DNA of 60,060 nt, taken from the NCBI RefSeq assembly GCF_001280005.1, contig NZ_LGDW01000371.1, positions 1 through 60,060 of the forward strand. The letters are read 5' to 3'. Of this stretch, positions 24,079 through 32,977 are shown piece by piece. Below the pieces are notes generated by a model. The model ran no database searches, was not told where the DNA came from, and saw nothing but the letters and a program-made list of their open reading frames with translations. The DNA comes from Streptomyces sp. NRRL WC-3618 (GTDB taxonomy: Bacteria; Actinomycetota; Actinomycetes; Streptomycetales; Streptomycetaceae). The first letter of the stretch is position 1. Every line of letters begins with the position of its first letter. The position numbers were made by a program, and so were the translations under genes.

Positions 24079-24126
24079 GCGGTCCGGAGCTGCCGCACAG
24101 GGGACGGCAGCTCCGGACCGCTTTTT
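24079..24126 (+). terminator. Strong intrinsic terminator after the flotillin gene
   Basis: GCGGTCCGGAGCTGCC (24079-24094) and GGCAGCTCCGGACCGC (24106-24121) form a perfect 16-base-pair stem with an 11-base loop, followed by TTTTT. It lies seven bases after the flotillin stop and 23 bases before the ATPase start, so it can act as a terminator or attenuator setting their ratio. Confidence 0.85.
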
Positions 24127-24148
24127 CCGACTTTCCGAGAGGGATCCC

Positions 24149-27100
24149 ATGACCACCGGTCTGGACACCGGCACGTACGAGGTGCTGCGCGACCGCCTCA
24201 CCGCGCAGGTCGCCGACCTCGCCCGCCGAGCCGAGGCACTCAACGCCCGCCGGACCGAGGAGTTCGGCTCCACCCGGCTGGAACTGAGGAGCACCCAGCG
24301 GCTGCGCACCGAGCACAACTGCGTGCCCCGAGACATCGTCGCCGTCGGCGGGGCCCTGCTCTTCGGTCACAACGTCTTCCTCGGCCGGGGGCCCGAGACG
24401 GCCGTCGGCGACGTGTTCGCGCTGCACGACCGCGACCTGAACCGGCTCCCCGACGACGCCGTACCCGGCCTGCTGGACGACCCGGCGTTCGTCCGTGAGT
24501 TCGACGCGCTCTACCGCTACTACCGGCAGGCCCACCTGCTGCAGCTTCGCCGTGTCGAGGGCAAGTTGCTGGCCGTCTTCCAGACCGGGGAGAAGACCGG
24601 AGACATCCGCGTCCTGCGCTGGGCCGTCACCGACGACGGCCAGGTGTCCTTCCTGGACTCGCGCGGGGACCGCGACGAGCATCTCAACGTATTCCCGCCC
24701 TCCCACGACTTCGAGTGGACCGTCACCACCCGGGAGGACCACGTTCTCGGCCGCCATCCACACGTCTCCATCGAGGGCGAGGTCTTCGTCGCGACCGTCG
24801 GCGGCACCCTCACCGTCAGGGTCGAGAACAACACCGAGACCGCCGAGGGCATTTACGCGGAGCCGGTCGACGAGCCGCTGCAGTCCCTTGCCGACGCCGA
24901 CATCACGTACGCGCGCGTGGGCGCCCTGATCCTGATCCGTGTGCGTCCCTACAAGGAGGACACCGACCGCCACCTGGTGTTCAACACGCTCACTAGGACG
25001 GTCGTCCGCCTGGACAGCATCGGGCAGGCGTGCCGTCGGCTGCCCGAGGACCAGGGCATCGTCTTCCCCGGCGGGTACTGCCTGGCCACAGGCACGTACA
25101 AGACCTTCGACGGCGTCGCCGCCCCCTTGGACACGGCAGCCCTGGAGTTCGAGCGAGTGGTCCGCTCGCCCAACGGTGAGGACGTCCTGTTCGCGTTCCA
25201 CGCGCGCGTGGAGGGACGCAGCCTGCTGCTGCCGTACAACGTGATCCGCAAGGAGGTCGCGACCCCGCTGTCCTGCCACGGCTGGGCGCTCTACGACGAC
25301 GGCGCGCTCGTCGTGCTGCGCGCCGACAACGACGAACCACAGCGCGTCCACCCCGTTCAGCTCTGGAACTCGCCCTTCGTCTCCGACACCCACGCCGCCG
25401 CCCAGCCGGCAGGCACCGGCCCGCTCGCCCGTGTCGGCAACGCCGACCTCGTACGCGGCATCTCCGACTGCCTGTCCATCACCCGCGCCGTCACCGAGAC
25501 CACCCCTACGAGCGAGGTGTACGAGGCACTGGCCGCCGCCTGCGTCCGGGCGGCGGACTCCTACCACTGGCTGGGCGAGCCCGAACTCGGCGATCTGCAC
25601 GAGCCGCTCACGCAGGTGCGGGCCACCGCTGAGCAGGTCTTGGCCGAGTTCGAGGCCGTTCAGACCCTCACCCGGCAGGCATCGGACGCGCTCACGGAAG
25701 CCGGAGAACGGGTCGCCGCTGTCGTACGGCGTCTGCGCGGCGAGGCCCCGCGCAGCGCCGCCGCCTGGATGACCGGCCTGACCGAACTGCGCCATGCTCA
25801 GGGCCACCTGCTCACCCTCAAAGGCATGCGGTACGCCGACACCGGCCGCATCGACGAACTCGCCGCCGAAGCTGAGGCCGACCTCGCCACTTTCGGACAG
25901 CGGGCCGTCACCCACCTCGCGCGCGTGGACGCCTTCGCCGGCCACCAGGCCGACATCGAGCAACTCGTCACCGACGCCGAGGCGATCGCCACCGTCGCCG
26001 AAGCCGCGCCCGTCACTGCCCGCCTCGACGAACTCGCCGAGGGGCTGCGCACCGTGACCGAGGTCGTCACGGGTCTCGACATCGGCGACGCCACCGTCCG
26101 TACGTCCGTCCTGGGACGGATCGCCGAGATCCTCGGCGGCGTCAACCGGGTCCGCGCCCTCCTCGACGGGCGCCGCCGCGCACTCCTCGACCGTGAAGGA
26201 CGAGCCGGCTTCGCCGCCGAGTTCGCCCTGCTCGGCCAGGCAGTCACCGGCGCGCTCGCCGTCGCGGACAGCCCCGAGGCGTGTGAAGAACAACTCGCCC
26301 GTCTGCTTGTCCAGTTGGAGAACCTGGAGTCCCGGTTCGCGGAGTTCGACGACTTCCTCGGCGTCCTCGCGGACAAGCGCGACGAGGTCCACAACGCGTT
26401 CGCTGCCCGTAAGCAGACCCTCGCCGATGCTCGTGCCCGCCGCGCCGAACTCCTCGCCGACTCGGCGACCCGGGTACTGCGGACGGTCACCCGTCGCGCC
26501 TCCATGCTCGCCGACACGGACGCCGTCACCACGTACTTCACCTCGGACCCCATGGTCGCCAAGGTCCGCCGCGTCGTCGACGAACTGCGCGAACTCGGCG
26601 ACCAGGTCAGGTCGGAGGAACTCGACGGCCGCCTCAAGGCCGCCCGCCAGGAGGCCCGCCGGTCCCTGCGCGACCGCGCCGACCTCTACACCGACGACGG
26701 CCGCACCCTCCGCCTGGGCGCGCACCGCTTCGCGGTCAACACCCAGCCCCTCGACCTCACCCTCGTCCCGCACGGCGAAGGACTGGCCTTCGCCCTGACC
26801 GGCACCGACTACCGCTCCCCGGTCACCGCCCCCGACTTCGCCGCCACCCGCCCCTACTGGGACCGGACCCTGCCGTCGGAGTCGCCGGAGGTCTACCGCG
26901 CGGAGCACCTCGCCGCCCGTCTGTTGGACGAGCACGGTCCGGCGGCGCTCGCGGACGCCGGCCTGCCCGCCGTTGTGCGGCAGGCGGCGGAGGCGGCATA
27001 CGACGAGGGGTACGAGCGCGGCGTCCACGACCACGACGCGACCGCGATCCTCGCCGCACTTCTGCGCCTGTACGAGGGCGCCGGTCCGCTCCGCCACGAG

Positions 27101-29044
27101 CCCGCCGTACGCGCCACCGCCCATCTCTTCTGGGCGCACGGCACGACACCCGAGGAGCGTGAGAGCTGGACCCGGCGAGCGGTATCAATGGCGCGCGCCC
27201 GGGACACGTTCGGACCCGCACCGGCGATTGCCGACCTGCGGGCCGAACTGGCCGAGGCGATCGGCACACAGGCGGCGGCCACCTACCTCTTCGAGGAGTT
27301 GACGAGCGGCCCCGACGGCTTCGTCATCAGCGCCGGCACCCGCACTCTGCTCGACAAGTTCCGCCGTACGGTGGGCACGTCGGCCTACGACGACGACCTC
27401 GCCACAGTCGGCGACCTGGCCGCCCGCAAGCAGCTCGTCGAGGCGTGGCTGTTCTCGTACGTAGCCTCGACCGGCACCGACCCCACCCCCGGCGACCTGG
27501 CCGAGGCGGTGGCCGCCGAACTCTGCCCCGACCTGGCCCGCTACGACTCCGACGCGCCGCTGACCGGAACGGTGGAAGGGCTGCTCGGCGTCCACCCCCG
27601 CATCACCGACCGGTCCCTGTCCCTCCGCGTCGACGAGTTCCTCGCCCGCACCCACACGTTCCGCACGTACGACGTCCCGGCGCACCGCGCCTACCAGCGC
27701 CGCCGAACAGAACTGATGGCCGCCGAACACGACCGGCTCCGCCTGGACGAGTACCGGCCCCGGACCATGTCCGCGTTCGTGCGCAGCAGGCTCATCGACG
27801 AGGTCTACCTCCCGCTGATCGGCGACAGCCTCGCCAGGCAACTCGGCACCACGGGCGACACAAAACGCACCGACACCGGCGGCCTGCTGCTGCTCATCTC
27901 TCCGCCGGGCTACGGCAAGACGACCCTCATGGAGTACGTCGCCGACCGCCTCGGCCTGATCCTCGTCAAGATCAACGGCCCCGCCCTCGGGCATGCCGTC
28001 ACCTCCCTCGACCCGGCCGAGGCCCCGAACGCGACGGCCCGCCGAGAGGTCGAGAAGATCAACTTCGCGTTGGAGACGGGCAACAACACCCTCCTCTACC
28101 TGGACGACATCCAGCACACCTCGCCCGAGCTCCTGCAGAAGTTCATCCCGCTGTGCGACGCCACCCGCCGCATGGAGGGCGTACTGGACGGGGAGCCGCG
28201 CACCCACGACCTGCGCGGCAAACGCTTCGCCGTCTGCATGGCCGGCAACCCCTACACCGAGTCCGGCGCGCGCTTCCGAGTGCCGGACATGCTCGCCAAC
28301 CGCGCCGACGTCTGGAACCTCGGCGACGTCCTGACCGGCAAACAGGACGCCTTCGCGCTCAGCTTCATCGAGAACGCCCTCACCGCGAACCCGGTCCTCG
28401 CCCCGCTCGCCGGCCGCGACCACGCTGACCTCGACCTACTCATCCGCCTTGCGCACGACGACACCACGGCCCGCGCAGACCGGCTCACCCACGCATGCGC
28501 GCCCGCCGAGCTGGAGCGGATCCTGGCCGTGCTGCGCCACCTGTTCACGGCCCGCGCGACGGTCATGGCGGTGAACGCCGCGTACATCGCCTCGGCCGCC
28601 CAGACCGACGCCACCCGCACCGAGCCGCCCTTCCAGCTCCAGGGCTCCTACCGCAACATGAACAAGATCGCCCAGCGCATCCAGCCCGTGATGAACGACG
28701 CGGAACTGGCCGCGTTGATCGACGACCACTACAGGGCCGAGGCTCAGACCCTCACCGTCGGAGCTGAGGCCAACCTGCTGAAGCTGGCCGAACTGCGCGG
28801 CACGCTCACCGACGGACAGGCCGCCCGCTGGACCGAGCTGAAGGCGGCGTACGTCCGCGTGCAGACCCTGGGCGGGCCGGACAACGATCCGCTCACCAGG
28901 GCGGTCGCCGCCCTCGGGCTGCTCGCCGACCGGATGGCGGCCGTCGAGACAGCGATCAGCCGAGCCGTGGACCCACGGCGTCCGACGGTCAACCCCACGG
29001 CCCGGCACGCCGCTCGGCCGGCCCCGGGTGACGGGAAGGCGTGA
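24149..29044 (+). CDS. Giant AAA ATPase of the DUF3686 'DNA repair ATPase' family
   Basis: A 1631-residue cytosolic ATPase. The N-terminal part has the pattern of DUF3686 (RDIVAVGGALLFGHNVFLG, NVFPPSHDFEWTVTTREDHV and IVFPGGYCLATGTYKTFDG). A long helical middle (about 430-860) is followed by an AAA+ domain with Walker A SPPGYGKTTLMEYVADRL near residue 1250 and Walker B LLYLDDIQHTSPELLQ near 1315. The family label 'ATPase involved in DNA repair' comes from annotation, not demonstrated function. Genes of this family occur beside flotillin and YqiJ-like genes, as here, so a role in membrane or protein-complex remodelling is at least as likely. Confidence 0.85.
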   Translation: MTTGLDTGTYEVLRDRLTAQVADLARRAEALNARRTEEFGSTRLELRSTQRLRTEHNCVPRDIVAVGGALLFGHNVFLGRGPETAVGDVFALHDRDLNRLPDDAVPGLLDDPAFVREFDALYRYYRQAHLLQLRRVEGKLLAVFQTGEKTGDIRVLRWAVTDDGQVSFLDSRGDRDEHLNVFPPSHDFEWTVTTREDHVLGRHPHVSIEGEVFVATVGGTLTVRVENNTETAEGIYAEPVDEPLQSLADADITYARVGALILIRVRPYKEDTDRHLVFNTLTRTVVRLDSIGQACRRLPEDQGIVFPGGYCLATGTYKTFDGVAAPLDTAALEFERVVRSPNGEDVLFAFHARVEGRSLLLPYNVIRKEVATPLSCHGWALYDDGALVVLRADNDEPQRVHPVQLWNSPFVSDTHAAAQPAGTGPLARVGNADLVRGISDCLSITRAVTETTPTSEVYEALAAACVRAADSYHWLGEPELGDLHEPLTQVRATAEQVLAEFEAVQTLTRQASDALTEAGERVAAVVRRLRGEAPRSAAAWMTGLTELRHAQGHLLTLKGMRYADTGRIDELAAEAEADLATFGQRAVTHLARVDAFAGHQADIEQLVTDAEAIATVAEAAPVTARLDELAEGLRTVTEVVTGLDIGDATVRTSVLGRIAEILGGVNRVRALLDGRRRALLDREGRAGFAAEFALLGQAVTGALAVADSPEACEEQLARLLVQLENLESRFAEFDDFLGVLADKRDEVHNAFAARKQTLADARARRAELLADSATRVLRTVTRRASMLADTDAVTTYFTSDPMVAKVRRVVDELRELGDQVRSEELDGRLKAARQEARRSLRDRADLYTDDGRTLRLGAHRFAVNTQPLDLTLVPHGEGLAFALTGTDYRSPVTAPDFAATRPYWDRTLPSESPEVYRAEHLAARLLDEHGPAALADAGLPAVVRQAAEAAYDEGYERGVHDHDATAILAALLRLYEGAGPLRHEPAVRATAHLFWAHGTTPEERESWTRRAVSMARARDTFGPAPAIADLRAELAEAIGTQAAATYLFEELTSGPDGFVISAGTRTLLDKFRRTVGTSAYDDDLATVGDLAARKQLVEAWLFSYVASTGTDPTPGDLAEAVAAELCPDLARYDSDAPLTGTVEGLLGVHPRITDRSLSLRVDEFLARTHTFRTYDVPAHRAYQRRRTELMAAEHDRLRLDEYRPRTMSAFVRSRLIDEVYLPLIGDSLARQLGTTGDTKRTDTGGLLLLISPPGYGKTTLMEYVADRLGLILVKINGPALGHAVTSLDPAEAPNATARREVEKINFALETGNNTLLYLDDIQHTSPELLQKFIPLCDATRRMEGVLDGEPRTHDLRGKRFAVCMAGNPYTESGARFRVPDMLANRADVWNLGDVLTGKQDAFALSFIENALTANPVLAPLAGRDHADLDLLIRLAHDDTTARADRLTHACAPAELERILAVLRHLFTARATVMAVNAAYIASAAQTDATRTEPPFQLQGSYRNMNKIAQRIQPVMNDAELAALIDDHYRAEAQTLTVGAEANLLKLAELRGTLTDGQAARWTELKAAYVRVQTLGGPDNDPLTRAVAALGLLADRMAAVETAISRAVDPRRPTVNPTARHAARPAPGDGKA

Positions 29045-29045
29045 C

Positions 29046-29651
29046 GTGGAGCGGCCCCGTCCCGCACCGTTGCGGCCGGAGCCGCCCGACGCGGGTACGG
29101 CCCGCCGTCGGGCGCGTACGGGCATGTGTCTTCTCATGACGCTGCTGGTGCTGCCCTTCGCCGTCGGCGCCCTGCCCGGGGCCCGCGGGGTGGGCGCGGT
29201 GCTGGGAACGGTGACTGTCGTGCTCGCCACCTTGCTGTGGTTCGGGCTGTGCGAGGAATCCACACCGGCCCGTCACTCGGCGACGAGGATCACCGCGCGG
29301 ACCCTGACAGGTATGCGCTCCGTCGACCTGACTCGCCTCACCGACGTCCGCCTGCTGACGTTCTTCTCGTACGGTTCCGTCCACCACACCCTCCTCGTCC
29401 GCGACGCCGACGGGGTGTGGCTCGGCATCACCACCACCGCCGGGCTGAGGGCGGTGCGCAGGGCGCTGGGAAGGCAGCCGAAGGACACGACGCTGCCGCG
29501 ACCGCGGGTGAGCCGGGCCGCACGCGCCCACCTCGATGGAGGCCGGGCCGGACAGCTCGCCGCCCACACCGTGCTCGTGTTCCTTGCCCTGGTAATCGGT
29601 ATCTGTCTGTATGTCATCGCGCTGGTGGAGATGGGCGGCGGGCCCGGCTGA
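29046..29651 (+). CDS. Membrane protein after the DUF3686 ATPase
   Basis: A 201-residue protein. After a Pro/Arg-rich cytoplasmic start it has two membrane spans (CLLMTLLVLPFAVGALPG, then GTVTVVLATLLWFGLC), a cytoplasmic or extracytoplasmic beta-rich stretch (LTGMRSVDLTRLTDVRLLTF, then HTLLVRDADGVWLGITT) resembling a PH-like fold, and a last span near the C-terminus. GTG 29046 is chosen for GGAAGG seven bases upstream. It begins one base after the ATPase stop, so it belongs to the same transcript and may anchor the ATPase at the membrane. Confidence 0.7.
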   Translation: MERPRPAPLRPEPPDAGTARRRARTGMCLLMTLLVLPFAVGALPGARGVGAVLGTVTVVLATLLWFGLCEESTPARHSATRITARTLTGMRSVDLTRLTDVRLLTFFSYGSVHHTLLVRDADGVWLGITTTAGLRAVRRALGRQPKDTTLPRPRVSRAARAHLDGGRAGQLAAHTVLVFLALVIGICLYVIALVEMGGGPG

Positions 29652-29673
29652 CCGCGTCCGCACGACACCCCGG

Positions 29674-30150
29674 TCACGAGCTGCTCGACGTCCCTCCGGC
29701 GCCGAGCAGCTCGTGCAGGAGGTGCGAGGCCGTGATGACGCCGAGCAGGTGCGTTCCGGCCTTGTCCTTCGTCGCCACCGCCACCAGCGGGCTGCGCACC
29801 CGCGCCATCAGCGCGGCCACCTCCAGCGCGGTGTCGTCCGGGTCGGCGATCGGGGGCGGGTCAGCCTTGCTGGAGAGGCAGTCGCCGACCCGGCGGCCCA
29901 CCAGTGCCTGGCAGAGCCGGTCGGCGTGTTTCTCGTCGACGACGGCGGCGAGTGTCGGGTCCTCGACGACGTAGGCGGGCACCAGGATCTTGATCATCTG
30001 TGAGGCGGGCAGGATCGCCATCGGTTCGCCGTGCTCGTCGAGTACCAGCAGGCCCGGCAGCTTGTGGTCGGCCATCAGCCGGGCCGCGTCCATGGCATCG
30101 CTGTTGACGCTCACGGTTTCGTAGTCGACCGCCAGGTCACGAGCGCGCAC
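29674..30150 (-). CDS. CBS-domain protein (paralogue of the gene at 18131)
   Basis: A 158-residue soluble protein with two CBS-like repeats (DYETVSVNSDAMDAARLMAD, LPGLLVLDEHGEPMAILPAS, then EVAALMARVRSPLVAVATKD and HLLGVITASHLLHELLG). The same AILPASQ/AIVPAVQ and EVAALMAR elements occur in the CBS gene at 18131. GTG 30150 follows GAGGAG at seven bases. CBS proteins sense adenine nucleotides. Its neighbour upstream is a broken antiporter gene, so its original partner may have been lost. Confidence 0.8.
   Translation of the reverse strand: MRARDLAVDYETVSVNSDAMDAARLMADHKLPGLLVLDEHGEPMAILPASQMIKILVPAYVVEDPTLAAVVDEKHADRLCQALVGRRVGDCLSSKADPPPIADPDDTALEVAALMARVRSPLVAVATKDKAGTHLLGVITASHLLHELLGAGGTSSSS
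29675..29715. terminator. Hairpin at the end of the CBS gene, convergent junction
   Basis: CACGAGCTGCTCG (29675-29687) and CGAGCAGCTCGTG (29703-29715) form a 13-base-pair stem around a 15-base loop. It overlaps the last codons of the CBS gene and stands where this gene converges with the plus-strand membrane gene, so it could stop transcription in both directions. Confidence 0.4.
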
Positions 30151-30359
30151 GGCGGGCTCCTCATCTGCTGGAAAGGTTCCTGCACCCACCGTCCTACGTC
30201 ATCGGCGAGCGGGCCAGGCGATTGACGCGAAACATACGCGGCGCCACCGGTAGAACCACCGTGCGGGGGGAACAGGCCACGGCCCCGCCGGGGTGACGTC
30301 CTCACGGCCGCTCGCCGATAACTTGGTCCGCGGATTGACAACGCGCGGTACCCCGCCGG

Positions 30360-30600
30360 AACCGGTCGCTGAGCTGTGACCCGGCGATGAGCCCCGCCGC
30401 AAACAGCAACAGACCCGCCTCCGCGACAGGCAGCAGGAACATCGCGTCCTCGCCGACCAGCCAGCCCCACCGTCCCAGGGGGACGACCAGCCCCGCCCAC
30501 CCACCAGCAGGGCGATGCCCCGGATACGGACACCCCAGGGGGTCGTACGACCGCGGACCCGCTTGGGCGCCCAGCTTCCCAACGAGGCAACCGACAGGGC
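30360..30600 (-). pseudogene. Remnant of a membrane protein in two frames
   Basis: Two neighbouring minus-strand frames together read like one membrane protein: APKRVRGRTTPWGVRIRGI then ALLVGG in one frame, followed in another by WAGLVVPLGRWGWLVGEDAM and FLLPVAEAGLLLFAAGLIAG. No single frame spans both, so the gene appears frameshifted. I do not recognise the family. Boundaries are approximate. Confidence 0.35.
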
Positions 30601-30881
30601 AGTACGAGGGCAGACCGGTCTGCCAGCCACAGCCACAGGAACACGTCCGCATTTGCTCTTCGCGTCGGCCCGGCAACGGAGGGTCGTCCCGCAGCCCGTT
30701 GGCCGGGGACCGGCACGCAACGGCGTCCGACCCCGAGGAACCCGGACGGTTCGCAACCGCCCGGGCTCCCACCACTCTCTGTCCCGACGTCAGCCGGCGG
30801 TCTCGATCCTGCCGTTGGCTTCGGCGGACGCCGCGGTCTCTGGCTTGGCGACGCCGTTGCGCTGGGCGACGGTCCTCGGCC

Positions 30882-31016
30882 GTTGACGAAGGCGAAGCCG
30901 GCCAGCAGATACAGCGGTATCGGGAAGAACCGGAAGCGGCCCGCGAATCGGCCGAGTAGTCCGAGAACCAGGATGATGCAGCCGAACTCGATCAGGAAAA
31001 CGGCGGAGGAGTGCAC
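30882..31016 (-). pseudogene. Truncated CPA2-type cation/proton antiporter (N-terminus only)
   Basis: From GTG 31016 the translation VHSSAVFLIEFGCIILVLGL and FRFFPIPLYLLAGFAF is the opening of a CPA2 (KefB-like) antiporter. Similarity stops after about 45 residues, with the remainder of a roughly 400-residue transporter missing. It starts six bases after the intact regulatory-subunit gene, the usual operon order. The loss looks like a deletion, since the downstream DNA carries unrelated remnants. Confidence 0.7.
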
Positions 31017-31022
31017 GGTGGG

Positions 31023-31505
31023 TCACTCCCGCCCGAGTGTCGCGGCGGCCGTCTTCACGCCTTCGCGGGTGCCGATGAGGATGAGGGTGTCACCGCCGGC
31101 GAGCCGGAAGTCGGGTGTGGGGGAGGGGATCGCCTCGGCCCGGCGCAGTACGGCGACGATGGAGACGCCGGTTTTGGTACGCATCCGGGTCTCGCCCGGC
31201 AGGCACCCGTTCCAGTGCGAGCTGGCCGACAGTTCGATGCGTTCGGCGACGAGGCCCAGGTCGGTGGTGGACAGCAGGTTCGGGGTGTGGCACGCGGGCA
31301 TCAGTGCGTCGATGAGGGTGGCGCCCTCCTCAGCGGTCAGTCGGGCGGAGAAAGCACAGGCGTCCGGATCATCCTTGCGGTAGGCGCTGATCGCGCGGTG
31401 CCCGTCGCGGTGGGGGACCACGGACAGGCGGCGGTTCTCCCGCGTCGTCAGGTCGTAGCGGACCCCGATTCCCGGCAACGTACTGCTGAGGCGTGGCGTG
31501 CCCAT
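31023..31505 (-). CDS. Cation:proton antiporter regulatory subunit (TrkA-C domain)
   Basis: A 160-residue cytosolic protein starting MGTPRLSSTLPGIGVRYDLT, the usual opening of the small subunit that controls CPA2 K+/H+ antiporters (KhtT-like). The C-terminal half is a TrkA-C/RCK_C domain: MRTKTGVSIVAVLRRAEAI and DFRLAGGDTLILIGTREGV. It binds a nucleotide or ion and gates the transporter. The partner antiporter gene directly downstream is truncated, so this protein probably has no local partner. Upstream frame extension to 31571 was rejected as it lacks similarity. Confidence 0.85.
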   Translation of the reverse strand: MGTPRLSSTLPGIGVRYDLTTRENRRLSVVPHRDGHRAISAYRKDDPDACAFSARLTAEEGATLIDALMPACHTPNLLSTTDLGLVAERIELSASSHWNGCLPGETRMRTKTGVSIVAVLRRAEAIPSPTPDFRLAGGDTLILIGTREGVKTAAATLGRE

Positions 31506-31573
31506 GGCTGTCCCTCTTCTCTCGGCGTGAGCGATGTTCCTGTGGCTCGCGTACGGGGGACGCTCCACCATCC

Positions 31574-31603
31574 CGACGCAGGCCGACGCAGGCCGACGCG
31601 GGC
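31574..31603. repeat. Three tandem 10-bp repeats
   Basis: CGACGCAGGC occurs at 31574 and 31584, with CGACGCGGGC at 31594. The array ends exactly where the flavodoxin-like remnant begins, so it may mark a recombination or slippage junction. No regulatory role is evident. Confidence 0.55.
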
Positions 31604-31822
31604 TGGATCGGGCCGGCGGGGCCCGGGCCTTCGTACCTGGACCCCGGCTCCGGAGGCCCGGAGAACGATTTCATCAACCGCAACACCAGCTTCATGACCT
31701 GGAACCTGATGCACCTGGCGGCCCTGCTCAAACACGCCGGAGGAATCCCCGCCCACGGCAACCAGCGCACGGGGTGGGACGCCGGCTGCCGGCCGGGCGC
31801 GGACAACCCCGAGCACCGCTGA
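31604..31822 (+). pseudogene. C-terminal remnant of a flavodoxin-family (FMN reductase) protein
   Basis: The frame ending at TGA 31822 reads GPSYLDPGSGGPENDFINRN, TSFMTWNLMHLAALLKHAGG and IPAHGNQRTGWDAGC. I recognise this as the conserved end of an NADPH-dependent FMN reductase/flavodoxin-family protein of about 200-250 residues. Only about 72 residues remain and there is no start codon or ribosome site in place. The remnant begins directly after a tandem-repeat tract. Confidence 0.65.
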
Positions 31823-31993
31823 GCCCGACCGTCCCGCATGCCGGGCGCCGCGTTTCGAACTCCGTCGGCATGTCGAGTGCTGCCAGCAAAGCGACGGTGC
31901 GGCGTAAGGATTCCGTCATCACCTGAGGGGTGCGGGACGGCTGTCCGACTCCGTTGAATGGGAGCGAACGAACTCCCAGGAAGCGAGGCAGGG

Positions 31994-32563
31994 ATGGGGC
32001 GCGTGCGAAAGGTACTGGCCAGGCCGTTGGTCATCGCGGTGCTGGTGGCCGCGGTCGGCGGGGTCGGCTTCGGGCTGTACTGGTTCCAGCCGTGGAAACT
32101 GTGGCAGGACGAGACCGTCGAGGAGGCCCTGCCCGGGGTGGTGGAGACTTCCGCTCCTCCTGCCGCGGCGCCTTCGGAGGAACCCTCCGAGCAGCCCTCG
32201 GCCGCCGGCCCACGGACGCTGGCGAGTGGTGAGCTGATCAGCCACGAGCATGCGACATCGGGCACGGTGAAGCTCGTACGGCTGGCTGACGGCTCCCATG
32301 TGGTCCGGCTGGAGAACCTGGACACCAGCAACGGGCCGGACCTGCGCGTCTGGCTGACCGACGCGCAGGTGAAGCAGGGGCAGGCCGGGTGGCATGTCTT
32401 CGACGACGGGAAGTACGTCAGCCTCGGCAAGCTCAAAGGCAACAGGGGAAGCCAGAACTACGCCCTGCCCCGGGACGTGGATCCGTCGAGCTACAGCAGC
32501 GTGACCATCTGGTGCGACCGTTTCGACGTCTCCTTCGGCGCCGCGCAGCTCGCCCGCGTCTGA
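31994..32563 (+). CDS. Membrane-anchored DM13 domain protein
   Basis: A 189-residue protein. A basic start (MGRVRKVLARP) and one span (LVIAVLVAAVGGVGFGLYWF) anchor it. An exported Pro/Ala/Glu-rich linker leads to a DM13 domain (about 80-189): HEHATSGTVKLVRLADGSHV, LENLDTSNGPDLRVWLTD, SQNYALPRDVD and SVTIWCDRFDVSFGAAQL. DM13 domains are thought to take part in extracytoplasmic redox or electron transfer, with the conserved cysteine in TIWC as a candidate site. ATG 31994 is preceded by GAGGCAGGG. It stands alone between a decayed region and convergent SulP. Confidence 0.8.
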   Translation: MGRVRKVLARPLVIAVLVAAVGGVGFGLYWFQPWKLWQDETVEEALPGVVETSAPPAAAPSEEPSEQPSAAGPRTLASGELISHEHATSGTVKLVRLADGSHVVRLENLDTSNGPDLRVWLTDAQVKQGQAGWHVFDDGKYVSLGKLKGNRGSQNYALPRDVDPSSYSSVTIWCDRFDVSFGAAQLARV

Positions 32564-32977
32564 CAGCGGTAGGGATCGGCGGCTGTGGGCAGCGCTGAGC
32601 CCAGCTCATCAGCGGTCTGATCCGCGTGGCCACCCCCGTGGCCTGCACGCCGTGACGCGGGGACGACCGCCGAGCCCGCGGGTCGCTGCGCCTGGTGCAA
32701 TACCCCGCCGTCGCCGCGCTCGCGTCGACGCTCTGCTCGCCGAAGCCGTGTCCGCTGATGAGACGAGTAGGACCTCCCACATCCTGTGGAACTCGTGCGC
32801 GATGCCGGCGGTGACCGACCTACAATCCCGCCCCGTCCTTCGCCGACGGGTCCGATCGTCTGGAAACCCAGCTCGCCGACTCGACGAGTTGCCCCCAACG
32901 CGGAGAGGGTGAGCCGCCACAACCTCGGAGAGCCGCAGGGTGGTTGCTGTTGCTTCCCCGAGGAGCAGCTGTGTGGG
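32564..32977. other. Gene-free stretch between convergent DM13 and SulP genes
   Basis: About 410 bases. Several open frames are present on both strands but none has a recognisable product, ribosome site or consistent codon bias. It may be debris of an older gene. I see no strong terminator hairpin. Confidence 0.3.

Noticed and set aside
24002..27139. A 1045-residue minus-strand open frame opposite the flotillin end and ATPase gene
   Set aside because: It is Gly/Val/Asp-rich with no domain and mirrors the DUF3686 ATPase; high G+C third positions keep the opposite frame open.
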